Shown: positions 1 to 8,259 of the stretch, one piece after another
How positions within the stretch are numbered: position 1 is the stretch's first letter
Layout of the letters: every line of letters begins with the position of its first letter
DNA from: Sarcina sp. DSM 11001
GTDB lineage: Bacteria; Bacillota; Clostridia; Lachnospirales; Lachnospiraceae
Direction of reading: 5' to 3'
Assembly (NCBI RefSeq): GCF_900101015.1
Contig: NZ_FNFZ01000033.1
Location: forward strand, 1-39,869
Length of the DNA stretch: 39,869 nucleotides
The notes under the pieces: generated by a model
Seen by the model: the letters and a program-made list of their open reading frames with translations, nothing else
Database searches by the model: none
Told to the model about the DNA's origin: nothing
Made by a program: the position numbers and the translations under genes

Positions 1-152
1 TGAAAGTTATCACGGATGATTTTTTCAAAACCGATGCGGTGCGCGAACTCCTTAAGGAGAAACAGGCCTCCATCGGAAGAAAGTTCGCCGCCATTGAAGT
101 TAAATTTGAATTGCTTATTGAAACTGAAAGAGGTGTCATTTACAATAGACAT
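1..152 (-). CDS. IS1380-family transposase, N-terminal 50 residues
   Basis: Translation from the ATG at 152 runs open to the window edge and contains FNGGELSSDGGLFLLKEF at residues 19-36. This is the conserved N-terminal signature (GG-x-LSSDGG-x-LLL) of IS1380-family DDE transposases. An AAAGGAGAG ribosome site lies just upstream of the start. The catalytic residues lie outside the window, so integrity cannot be judged. The protein would catalyse movement of the IS that interrupts the neighbouring SIR2 gene. Confidence 0.8.
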   Translation of the reverse strand, partial: MSIVNDTSFSFNKQFKFNFNGGELSSDGGLFLLKEFAHRIGFEKIIRDNF

Positions 153-357
153 AGGGATCTCTCCTTTATGTTTGATTTTGATTCGACACCTTAATCTTAA
201 CATAGCTGAGATCCTTTTTGTATGTTAAGAACTCTGAAAACAGGCAGTACCAAGCAGTTCAATGCTTTCACTCGGAAGGTGAACACAATATGTAGTTGTA
301 AATGTAGTACCGAAGCGGGTTTCCCGCGATTACCGAATAATCGGTGAATTATTCAGG
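1..357 (-). mobile_element. IS1380-family insertion sequence, 5' end only
   Basis: The window opens inside an insertion sequence transcribed leftward. It contains the transposase N-terminus, about 200 bases of leader, and a terminal sequence (343-357) that reads CCTGAATAATTCACC on the minus strand. That end is followed by an internal inverted copy, GAATAAT/ATTATTC. The inner flank is a SIR2 gene that loses its frame exactly here, which places the IS boundary at about 357. The family call rests on the transposase. The other end and the target duplication lie outside the window. Confidence 0.75.
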
Positions 358-693
358 ATTAGTTGTAATAATCCGATCTACATACCCCTTTTTAACAAAA
401 CTCCCAAGATATAAGTGCGCAATATTAACTTGCGGTTCCTCCATGTATTGCTTGAGTATCTCTTTCCGAACTCCTGGTTTGAGGCACCTCGTATATTCTC
501 CATATGTTCTGTTTTTTTGAGCTCGCTTGACCGCATATGGATATTTCTCCTCTATATCCTTCATAATTGTGTTAGCAGAAGGGACTCCCGCACTGCTTGA
601 AACTCCTGCGCCCATAAAAATGCAAACAGAAATCCCCATATTCTTTAACTCAACAATATGCTCCGCCAATTCCACAATGCTTGAACAATTCAT
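349..693 (-). pseudogene. SIR2-like protein, truncated by IS1380 insertion
   Basis: The start at 693 has a good site (GGAGG, 8 bases upstream). Residues 28-39 read GAGVSSSAGVPS, the NAD-binding signature of SIR2/sirtuin-like domains. The fragment then reaches IITTN, where family members continue with FD. Here the frame breaks and stops three codons later in the IS1380 end, so only about 112 residues are native. SIR2 domains of this type in mobile DNA are often NAD-depleting effectors of anti-phage systems. Without the rest of the domain this copy should be inactive. It lies 150 bases downstream of the FRG gene on the same strand and probably formed a unit with it. Confidence 0.75.
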
Positions 694-802
694 TTATCAT
701 CGCCTCCGACCAACGCTAATTCATCTAAAGTAATAAACTTTTGACAATTATATCGGCTCTTGCACTCCGAGTAGTATGCCTTATTAATAACAATTATAAT
801 AT

Positions 803-830
803 GATGTTGGGGTCAAAAGCCCCCAACATC
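803..830 (-). terminator. Hairpin between the FRG and SIR2 genes
   Basis: A perfect 10-bp stem, GATGTTGGGG/CCCCAACATC, has an 8-base loop and lies directly after the FRG stop codon. On the minus strand it is followed by an AT-rich tract, not a clean T-run, so it may be a partial terminator or an mRNA-stabilising hairpin. It makes full co-transcription of the two genes uncertain. Confidence 0.45.
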
Positions 831-844
831 ATTATTCATTTTAA

Positions 845-2617
845 TCAGGTAATAGTAATATATGTACCTTTCCAATAGTATAATTTTGAATTTGGAATGT
901 TTTCACTTTCCATTAAACGTATTTCTTTATACTCTAATGGATTATAAATTCTACATCGCTTAGGACACATTACAATTTGCCATGGAATGAAACAATGAAT
1001 CATTATATTTAGCATATCGCGGGCATCAAATAAAACAGCAGGCTTGGAAACATAATTGAATAGATCCTTTAAAGACAAAGAGTCTTTCTCTTTGGAAATG
1101 CGATAAATATCTCCTGATTGAGGTAATTCTATTTGGGTTGCAGGAAGGATGCCTTGCTCATGTAACCATTGCATTTTCCCCAACATATTACTTCTATAAT
1201 CGCGTGTTAAATCATTAACAAATGGGCTTGGAAGCACACCAAAAGAAGTTGTATTATTACAACCAATTATTTTCAAAAATATGCACCTTTCCCCCCATAC
1301 GTCAGCAGCAAGATCGTTGAGGCATACTTGTTCCCTTACGATGTCTAATATATGATCGATACTATGGATAGGATCATTTAAGTTAAATTGATATTCAGAT
1401 AGTTTTGCATACGCCAGTGCATAGGCTTGTGGAGAATTATTGTTTGTCAGTATTAGTAAACTACCTAGAATCGATATCACCTTCTGCAAGATAAAACTTA
1501 GAGCTTGTGCGTTGAATGCCGGAAAGATACCCTTTAAGGCAAGAACCTCATTAATTAATTCTGAGTATAATTTAACAAAAGGTTCTGTGCTGGTGAAAAA
1601 ATAAAATGTATTATTGCTGAGGTGATGAAGCCAAGACTTAACAAAATCAAGAGATGTTTCTTCATTTTCTAGCTTGATTATAAAATCAAAATCGATATCA
1701 ACTGACAGTGTTTGCATTCCGTCATGAGGGTAAAATATGTTTTTCTCGTGATAAAAAATATTATGGAGCATAGAAAAATCATTTTCTACAAAATAAGACG
1801 AAAGGGAGTCTGTCGAGAGCGGGGTTACTGTTTCAATTGAGTCAAGCAGTTCTTTATAGTTCTTATAAAAAAAGTTTCTGTTTTCTACTTGGACATACTG
1901 ATCTATTATCATTTCAACATAATTTGGTTCAGGATATACTGCCCGTAAAACGCTGATATCAATACTATTGTCTGTCTGGCGAAAATAGAAGCAATGGTAA
2001 TCAACCCATTCCTTATAGTTCATTACAGTCTGATTCCAATATGTAGATATTATGGAGTTTAAGTCCCAAAGAAACAAACCGTGCTGATTAGTGATCCGAG
2101 ACAATTCATGAATTTGGAAATTGAAGAACGGATTAAAATTTACAGATTCAAGAAGTTCCCTGCATTGTGGATTGAAAGAACTTTTGACGCTATGATACAG
2201 GCGTATTAAATCCTGAATATCATCTTCCCATAAACAGTATATGACACCGATATCACCAACTTTTCCACCTAATAATGAAAATGCTGTTGCTGTTTCTAAA
2301 CTCGTAGTAAAATCTATAAGATCTGTCTTATAACCATAATGCTGTGCGATTGCCCAATAGACGAGGTCAGTTCCATGCAACAACTCATTTGTAGCTTCGG
2401 CACTTGTAAGGAACGCATCGCGCTCTTTTAACCATTTGATAAATAAGGTAGTTTTTATTGCTTCTTTATTTATCTCTTCAGAGGATGAAAGCCTGTGTAG
2501 AGACGATGTTATATGATAGTTTTTATTTTGCCCACGGTAGTATACCGGAAAGCCTTTTGAAAATGATATCTTTTTTATTGCTTCTAAAGCTTTATCTATA
2601 TTCTCGTACACATTCAT
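845..2617 (-). CDS. FRG-domain protein, probable defence gene
   Basis: This is a 590-residue protein starting at the ATG at 2617, with AAAGGGAG six bases upstream. The N-terminus carries an FRG domain: VYYRGQNKNY at 25-34 contains the Y-R-G signature, and AQHYGYKTDLIDFTTS at about 90-105 matches the second conserved block (QHYG-x-x-T-x-LLDWT). The remaining 400 or so residues match nothing I recognise, and I see no membrane segment. FRG domains are of unknown biochemistry but are common in phage-defence loci. The gene is AT-rich compared with the ICE and sits upstream of a SIR2 fragment on the same strand. A two-gene FRG-SIR2 defence unit is an inference. Confidence 0.75.
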   Translation of the reverse strand: MNVYENIDKALEAIKKISFSKGFPVYYRGQNKNYHITSSLHRLSSSEEINKEAIKTTLFIKWLKERDAFLTSAEATNELLHGTDLVYWAIAQHYGYKTDLIDFTTSLETATAFSLLGGKVGDIGVIYCLWEDDIQDLIRLYHSVKSSFNPQCRELLESVNFNPFFNFQIHELSRITNQHGLFLWDLNSIISTYWNQTVMNYKEWVDYHCFYFRQTDNSIDISVLRAVYPEPNYVEMIIDQYVQVENRNFFYKNYKELLDSIETVTPLSTDSLSSYFVENDFSMLHNIFYHEKNIFYPHDGMQTLSVDIDFDFIIKLENEETSLDFVKSWLHHLSNNTFYFFTSTEPFVKLYSELINEVLALKGIFPAFNAQALSFILQKVISILGSLLILTNNNSPQAYALAYAKLSEYQFNLNDPIHSIDHILDIVREQVCLNDLAADVWGERCIFLKIIGCNNTTSFGVLPSPFVNDLTRDYRSNMLGKMQWLHEQGILPATQIELPQSGDIYRISKEKDSLSLKDLFNYVSKPAVLFDARDMLNIMIHCFIPWQIVMCPKRCRIYNPLEYKEIRLMESENIPNSKLYYWKGTYITIT

Positions 2618-2853
2618 CTCAAACTCCCTTTCTGCTTATGTCCTGTAAACTGCAGATCCAAATAATGATACTTTTTATCAGCTATAATCTAATGATAAAA
2701 TAATATCACAACCCGTTACAAGTGTCATAACGATTTCTATCTCCACAGGTTAAGGCGAAATAATTCAGGCAGATTGAAAAACTGGAAGATACACCTGCTG
2801 CCTGCTATAATGGGATCAGCATTGGAAATGGTTTTCCCGTGAGGAACAACAAG

Positions 2854-4523
2854 ATGAAGGGATTTAACACAACTGCTGTGTGTATCCCGTTAAAACATTA
2901 TATGGTGGATCTTTCCGAAAGAGTCAGGGAAATCAAAAAGCTGGTTGATGCGGGAAAATATTTTACGATCAATCGGGCGAGGCAGTATGGCAAGACCACG
3001 ACGCTGTATGCCCTGAAAAATGACCTTGCCGGGGAGTACGATGTGATCAACCTGGATTTTCAGGGCATTGGAGATGCCGGCTTCAGGACAGAGCAGTCCT
3101 TTGTCAGGGCCTTCTGCAGACTGCTGAAGCGGAAACGTCTGGTCTATGAACGGCTGCCGGAAGGGACCAAAGACAGTGTGGAGGAAATACTGTCCAGAAA
3201 AGACAATCTGGCGGAACTGGATGAGCTTTTCATTGTTATTGGAGACTGGTGCAATACTTCTGAAAAGCCGGTCGTTCTGATCATTGATGAGGTTGACAGC
3301 GCAACAAATAACCGCGCTTTTCTGGATTTTCTGGCGCAGCTCCGCGACGGTTATATTGCCCGCGACACTGACGGCATTGCAGCGTTCCATTCTGTCATCC
3401 TGGCGGGTGTTACAGATGTAAAGCATCTTAAGAGCAGGATTCGGGATGACGATGAATATAAGGTAAACAGTCCATGGAACATCGTTGCGGATTTCGATAT
3501 CGATATGAGCCTTTCCACTGAAGGCATCGCGGGGATGCTCGGTGAAAATGAAGCGGATTACCATACCGGGATGGACACTGCCTCGATCGAAGAATACATC
3601 CATGATTATACGGACGGATATCCTTTTCTGGTGAGCCGCATCTGCCAGTTGGCGGATACGGAAGTCAGCAGAAAGCTTCCTCTGGCGGATGCATAGACAC
3701 GGCATGGCATTGACGAGGCAGTAAAGCTTATCCTCTCCGAGAACAATACCCTGTTTCAGTCTATCACCGCAAAACTCACAAATTATCCGGAACTGCGGGC
3801 ATCGATCAGGAGTATCCTGATGGAAGGAACAAAGCTTACCTATAATCCGGATCAGGAAGACATTTCCCAGCTCGAGATGTACGGACTCATCAGAAATGAC
3901 CACAATACGGTTCGCGTGGCAAACCGCATTTTTGAGACCAGGCTCTATAACCTGTCCCTTTCTGATGAAGAGATGAAGAACAATGTCTTTTCCAGGGAAG
4001 GAGAGCTTGCAAAAAACCAGTTCGTTCAGGACGGTAGGCTCAACATGAGGCTTATTCTGGAGCGCTTCATTGTCACCTACATGTAGGTCTGCGGACCTCT
4101 TGAGGACCGCTTTAAGGAAAAGATGACAGAGAACTGTTCATGCTGTATCTGAAGCCCATCATCAAAGGTACAGGCAATTATTATATTGAGGCACAGACCA
4201 GGGACCAGACCCGCACGGATGTCATCGTGGACTACCTGGGACAGCAGTATATCCTTGATATGAAGGTGTGGCGCGGCGAAAGGTACAATGCCGACGGAGA
4301 AAAGCAGATCATGGAATATCTGGAGTATTGGAATCTGGACACCGGTTACATGCTTAGCTTCAATTTCAATAAGAAGAAGGTGCCAGGCGTAAAGCGCTTG
4401 CAGATTGGCGGAATAGTTCTGTTTGAGGGGACCCTTTTACCGGATAGGGACAGGCAGAAGGCAAAAAATGACAACTTCCCCAATAAAAGAATCTTTATCA
4501 GAGGCGATTGCCTTCACACCTGA
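2854..4523 (+). pseudogene. AAA-ATPase-like / PD-(D/E)XK protein (DUF1703 type), decayed
   Basis: Three open pieces join into one protein. The first has the family N-terminus with ATP-binding NRARQYGKTTTL and VVLIIDEVD (Walker B). It ends at a TAG (3694) where relatives have Trp (LADA*TRHGIDEAV). The same frame continues to a second TAG (4084). A frameshift at about 4126 then leads to DRELFMLYLKPIIKGTG, TRTDVIVDYLGQQYILDMK and YMLSFNFNKKK, the C-terminal PD-(D/E)XK domain. I prefer the ATG at 2854, with GAGGAA seven bases upstream, over a GTG at 2839. Function of the family is unknown; it is expanded in gut Clostridia. Two stops and a frameshift make this copy dead. Confidence 0.85.
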
Positions 4524-4565
4524 TCGAAGACATGGGAAAACTGCAAAAAGCATTGCACCGCTCAC

Positions 4566-4601
4566 ATAGCGCCGAAGATCCAAAAAGGACTCCGGCGCTA
4601 T
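4566..4601 (+). terminator. Hairpin after the AAA-ATPase pseudogene
   Basis: The stem ATAGCGCCG/CGGCGCTAT spans about 36 bases and is followed by a T-rich stretch (TTCTTTGCTT). It lies 42 bases past the last stop codon of the pseudogene and fits a rho-independent terminator. Confidence 0.55.
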
Positions 4602-4684
4602 TCTTTGCTTGGAACGCGCGAAGCGGCGCGTAGTTTATTCATACCCCTGTGTGCCCAAGCCGGGCATGTTCACAAGCATGAAAA
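4602..4684. other. Probable left end of the ICE, integrase-proximal hairpins
   Basis: The stretch between the pseudogene terminator and the integrase stop contains a perfect hairpin ACGCGC/GCGCGT (4614-4631) and a second short one, GCCC-AAGCC-GGGC, near 4650. Integrases usually lie next to their attachment site, so attL or attR is expected about here. With only one end in the window, the repeated core cannot be identified. Confidence 0.35.
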
Positions 4685-6091
4685 TTATTCCTTCATTGTC
4701 TTCGCAATCGAAGATAGCAGCGCTACCATCTCCGGATTACCCAGCACTTTTGCAAGTAGCTCGGTATCCACGCCTTCTGGAACTGTGAGTGTTTTTTCAG
4801 CCTTCCCTGCAACAGCCTGCTCGTTGATCTGTGGATTCAGATTCTTCTTTCCGTAAAATGCCTCTTCGAAAAGCTCCGCGTTTTTCTTGCGGTCTTCATC
4901 GATGATGTGGCTGTAAACGTCGGTCACCATATTGATCTGGGAGTGACCGGAGTCTCCCTGTACGGCTTTGATGTCACCGCCGTTGAGTTTGAGCTTGTAA
5001 GTCACGCTGGTATGTCTCAGACTGTGGAAAACAACATCGGGGAGGTCGTAATCTTCAATCAGTCGGTCGAGTTTGCTGCGGATGCTCTGTCCGTCGACAG
5101 GGGATCCGTAAGGTGTTGCCATTACCAAATCGTAGTCCTGGTATTCAGAACCGAGGATCTCTTTCATTTTGATCTGTTCTTCTTTCTGGTGAATTAGCAT
5201 TTTCGCAACGGTCTTTGGAATGAAGACTTTGCGGACGGAGCTGTCCGTCTTCGGTCTTTTCAGGACGCGGACCGTTTTACAGAGCCGGCTCTCGGAGGGG
5301 AAAGTGAAAAGGATGTCTTTCCCACCAAGCACTTTGACAGCTTCCTTGGAAACGCGCTGATATTCTTTGTCAATATAGATGTACGCCTCGCCTTTTTCGA
5401 TTGCCTCCGGAGAAATGTCCACGCATTTCCATGTGAGGCCGCAGAGTTCGCCGATCCGAAGAGAGGCAGCGAAAGCGAGGTTGATCGCGAGCTTCAGCTG
5501 TTCATCTTCACAGACTTCCGTCGCGTGCATCAGAGTCTCTGCCGTCCAGATTGCTCGTTCTGTCGCTTTATACTTTGGGACTGTCGCGTACTGCGCCGGA
5601 TTCTTTTCCATCTGCTCCCACTTCACTGCCTGCTTGAAACAGCTGCTCAGGAGTTTGTGTATGTCACGTATCGTGCTTGGACCGACAAATTCGGTTCTTG
5701 CCTTTTTCTGTCCGTGAAGCGGGACCGCAGGCGTCTGCTGGAGCTTCTTATAATAGAATTCCAGGAAGCGAGTGTTGATATCCCGGATCTTTGTCTCTCC
5801 TATGATCGGGGTAATGTAATTGGCGATTATGCTTTTATTCCTCTGATACGTCGACATGGTCCATCTGTCTTTTCCGTAGAGGCTGACATATTCTTCGAGC
5901 AGCTCGTTGAGTGTCCGGCATTTCGGGATCACCATCCTGCCCAGGCTACCCTTGTATTCAAGCTCTTTTTTTCTCTTCTTCGCCTCCGTTTTGGTCGGGT
6001 AGGTTTCCCACTTCTGCTTCTTGTTTCCACTTTCATCGTAATACGTATAGATGACACAGTATTTTCCGTTCCTCTCCTTTATAGAAGCCAT
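4685..6091 (-). CDS. int: Tyrosine recombinase / integrase
   Basis: This phage-type integrase of about 468 residues would perform site-specific integration and excision of the element. Counting from an alternative ATG at 6097, the catalytic set is visible: R214 in LRIGELCGL, K283 near RPKTDSSVRK, H358-x-x-R361 in HSLRHTS, H385 in GDSGHSQ and Y395 in DVYSHI. The N-terminal 55 residues form an arm-binding-like domain (IKERNGKYCVIYTYYD), followed by a SAM-like core-binding domain at about 62-125. I place the start at 6091 because GGGGGG lies seven bases upstream; the ATG at 6097 lies too close to it. The C-terminal 60 residues form an acidic tail. The gene looks intact. Confidence 0.92.
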   Translation of the reverse strand: MASIKERNGKYCVIYTYYDESGNKKQKWETYPTKTEAKKRKKELEYKGSLGRMVIPKCRTLNELLEEYVSLYGKDRWTMSTYQRNKSIIANYITPIIGETKIRDINTRFLEFYYKKLQQTPAVPLHGQKKARTEFVGPSTIRDIHKLLSSCFKQAVKWEQMEKNPAQYATVPKYKATERAIWTAETLMHATEVCEDEQLKLAINLAFAASLRIGELCGLTWKCVDISPEAIEKGEAYIYIDKEYQRVSKEAVKVLGGKDILFTFPSESRLCKTVRVLKRPKTDSSVRKVFIPKTVAKMLIHQKEEQIKMKEILGSEYQDYDLVMATPYGSPVDGQSIRSKLDRLIEDYDLPDVVFHSLRHTSVTYKLKLNGGDIKAVQGDSGHSQINMVTDVYSHIIDEDRKKNAELFEEAFYGKKNLNPQINEQAVAGKAEKTLTVPEGVDTELLAKVLGNPEMVALLSSIAKTMKE

Positions 6092-6186
6092 CTTCATTCC
6101 CCCCGATTGCAGATCATTCTGATTTTGCGTTTAATCTTCTTCAGTTCCTGATCGCCTGCAGGCCTTCCCGGCAGGTGGATGTATTT

Positions 6187-7155
6187 TCAATGTCCGGCAT
6201 CTCGGTCCTGCAGCCATTTTTCAAAATCGTTCCTGCGGATCAGGATCCTTCCGCCGGCTTTCATGTAGCCTATCTTTCCGCGGTCAGCTATCTTTGAGAT
6301 CGCCTGGCGGGTCACGCATGCTATTTCCGCAGCCTCGGCAATGGTGATGAAATCGGCAGTACGTTCGCACCAGGCGTGTCGGGTTTTTCTTTTACAGGTG
6401 TCTTTCGTTTTCTGATCTGCTGTTTCCGGAAGTTCGATAGTAACTGCGCCAGGTCCTTTTGAATCATGTGCCATCCTTACGACTTCAACCAGGTGGAACC
6501 TGTCCTGTCCGGCCAGAAAGGCTTCAAAGTCTTCCTGCATGATCCGCCGCTGTCCATCCAGAATGACGCATGTAAAAAAGTGCGCATACTCATTGTCTTC
6601 CAGAAGGCGGTATCCGTCCTCTACAGGAATTCCAAGAAGCGCCGCCATCTGCGGGATCGTGAGCCCAGAATGGAGCCTGTCATTTTCTTTTTGCTTTTCT
6701 TCTGTTTTGCGGTAACGCGATTGTGAGGAGTACCACTGATCAAAAGCCTCCCTGGGTACACGCATCCTGAAATCAATAGACACGGTCTTCAAATGTTCCC
6801 GCTTGATCAATGCATAGACTCTTGATTCACTGATTCCCAGCAATCCAATAAGATCGCGGACGGAATAGGTCGTAGCGTTGACCAGCTGGCCTGGCTCCTC
6901 TCCGGTCACTTTGTGATAGTGGATCTGACCGGCGTACCATTTTTCAAAACTGGCAACATTGACCATGGTCTTTCCATAGATTTTCCTGGTCTCAAAAAGA
7001 TTTTTGTGAAGAAGCCAGTACCACTCCGTTCTCTTAAGTCCCAGAAGCTCTCCCATCTGCCTCACCGTCATGAAAGTTCCTCTTTGCGGACCTTCAGCGT
7101 TCAGGTCTGTTAAGGAGTTGTTTCCCATCCCTGCAGTTTTCCCATCCTGTATCAT
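6187..7155 (-). CDS. Protein with four excisionase/MerR-type HTH modules
   Basis: This 322-residue protein is made of repeated small DNA-binding modules. Module 1 is about residues 27-75 (MTVRQMGELLGLKRTEWY...FEKWYAG). Module 2 is about 94-142 (YSVRDLIGLLGISESRVY...FDQWYSS). Module 3 is a more diverged unit at about 165-212 (LTIPQMAALLGIP...FEAFLAG). Module 4 is a canonical HTH_17 unit at about 270-318 (ITIAEAAEIACVTRQAISK...FEKWLQD). A basic linker precedes module 4. It probably binds repeated sites near the attachment site or the integrase promoter and acts with the integrase as a directionality factor or repressor. The start has AAAGGA nearby and lies upstream of int on the same strand. 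Confidence 0.75.
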   Translation of the reverse strand: MIQDGKTAGMGNNSLTDLNAEGPQRGTFMTVRQMGELLGLKRTEWYWLLHKNLFETRKIYGKTMVNVASFEKWYAGQIHYHKVTGEEPGQLVNATTYSVRDLIGLLGISESRVYALIKREHLKTVSIDFRMRVPREAFDQWYSSQSRYRKTEEKQKENDRLHSGLTIPQMAALLGIPVEDGYRLLEDNEYAHFFTCVILDGQRRIMQEDFEAFLAGQDRFHLVEVVRMAHDSKGPGAVTIELPETADQKTKDTCKRKTRHAWCERTADFITIAEAAEIACVTRQAISKIADRGKIGYMKAGGRILIRRNDFEKWLQDRDAGH

Positions 7156-7259
7156 TTTTGTCCTTTCATCACCACTTCATTTGTTCGCACATTCTGTCCT
7201 GTTTCCCTTTCTATTATATCTCAAGGTCTCGAAATCTCTTAGGATGTCGCGGTGGCGAA

Positions 7260-7284
7260 AATGGTGGTCGACTTGTCCACCATT
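7260..7284. repeat. 8-bp inverted repeat between the HTH genes
   Basis: AATGGTGG and CCACCATT flank the 9-base spacer TCGACTTGT, giving a perfect hairpin or a dyad operator. It sits 105 bases upstream of the tetra-HTH gene and just past the 3' end of the small HTH gene. It is a candidate binding site for one of these regulators. Confidence 0.5.
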
Positions 7285-7314
7285 GCAAAGGAGCATATGG
7301 GATGAAGGTACGGA

Positions 7315-7545
7315 TCAGGTGGATTTCACGTCTTTCAGGGGAGCCTGGGACGTATCAAAACTTCCATCCAGCCATTCGTCAAAACTTCTCTTCGAGATCT
7401 TGTACCTGCCTCCGATCATGACCCAGCGGAACTCCTTCCGCTTGATCAGTTCATAGACAGCCGGCTTGCTGATCCCCAGCATCTCCTGCAGGTCGCTTAC
7501 GCTGTAGCATCTTTTTTCATTCATCTGTGTTGTTTTTTCCATCAT
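7315..7545 (-). CDS. Small excisionase-like HTH_17 protein
   Basis: This 76-residue protein is almost entirely one winged-HTH excisionase domain: YSVSDLQEMLGISKPAVY at about 14-31, then IGGRYKISKRSFDEWL. It resembles modules 1 and 2 of the tetra-HTH protein downstream. GGAGG lies six bases before the ATG at 7545. It probably serves as excisionase or regulator of the int operon. Confidence 0.8.
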   Translation of the reverse strand: MMEKTTQMNEKRCYSVSDLQEMLGISKPAVYELIKRKEFRWVMIGGRYKISKRSFDEWLDGSFDTSQAPLKDVKST

Positions 7546-8093
7546 TAAAATCCTCCTGATACTGTTTTGGTTAAAGTCCTTCTACTAACCCCAGAAAATA
7601 AGGGGCTAAGGAAACCGTTTTTATCAAAATAGCTGGAAAAAGTTTTTTGATTTCTGACGCTGGGCACATTTTGGGCGGGCAACAAAAATAGTCCTGTGGA
7701 AATCCGGTCGTTTCCGGTTTCCTGGGGAATTTGAAATCTGGGGTTATTAGAGGGGGATATTTTCGCTGAATTCATATCTGTGGGAGTGCCAAACCGTTCC
7801 AACGCAAGATTCTCCCGGCGAACACGGATAACCCAAAACGGGTATCCGGTGTCTCTGGGATCTTGTTGGGGATTCCGCTCCCCAATCCCTCGGTGGTCAA
7901 TTTTCATCACTTTCCGACGGGGCGGATGGACGAAAAATTGTTTTTTGGCTCCCAATGGGATTGTCGCAGCGAAAAATTTCTCCGTAGATCATTTTTCGGC
8001 AATGCCGGAAGCATTGGTTTTTTAAGGACAGGGCGGCAGGAATGGGAGATATCATCTTCACCCTCAAAATGGAGTGCCCCCGTTCCGTGATTT
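7546..8093. other. Gene-free region with several hairpins, left part of candidate oriT
   Basis: No convincing gene is seen here. There are stem-loops at 7825-7848 (CGGATAACCC/GGGTATCCG with one bulge) and 7866-7885 (perfect TTGGGGA/TCCCCAA with a six-base loop), plus a short AATGC/GCATT stem near 8003. The region separates divergent int/HTH genes from the mobC-relaxase operon, which is where an origin of transfer and divergent promoters are expected. A minus-strand open frame (7545-7955) crosses it but lacks a coding-like composition. Confidence 0.5.
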
Positions 8094-8249
8094 GTTTCTG
8101 CGCAGTGTGCGTGAGGAAAGGACGTAGACAAACAGATCAGGAGTGTCCTGACAAGTTTCCTGTGTAGTGTGCGAAGAGGAAAGGACGTAGACAGGCAGAT
8201 CGGGAGTTTCCCGATGAGGTTTCTGCGCAGCATGCGCGGGGAAAGGAGT
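8094..8249. repeat. Tandem repeats with conserved hairpins, candidate oriT/MobC site
   Basis: Two full units (8094-8154 and 8155-8218) and a partial third (8219 on) each begin GTTTC and share the core GAGGAAAGGACGTAGACA. Each full unit ends in a short hairpin: TCAGGA-GTG-TCCTGA at 8137-8151 and TCGGGA-GTT-TCCCGA at 8200-8214. The A-T pair of the first stem is replaced by G-C in the second, so pairing is preserved. Units 1 and 3 also contain CGCA-nnn-TGCG. The array ends at the mobC ribosome site. Such repeats beside a relaxase operon fit relaxosome binding sites, an autoregulatory operator, or both. Confidence 0.6.
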
Positions 8250-8259
8250 GGGAGAAGGT

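Noticed and set aside
803-830. The hairpin after the FRG gene as part of a retron or ncRNA
   Set aside because: It is a simple stem directly after a stop codon, with no reverse transcriptase nearby.
2890-3903. A 337-residue open frame antisense to the AAA-ATPase pseudogene
   Set aside because: It is a shadow of a gene with clear Walker motifs on the plus strand, and the antisense protein has no recognisable domain.
7545-7955. A 136-residue minus-strand open frame between the small HTH gene and mobC
   Set aside because: Composition is not protein-like, there is no clear ribosome site, and it crosses the hairpins of the candidate oriT region. Overlapping frames of similar length exist on the other strand.
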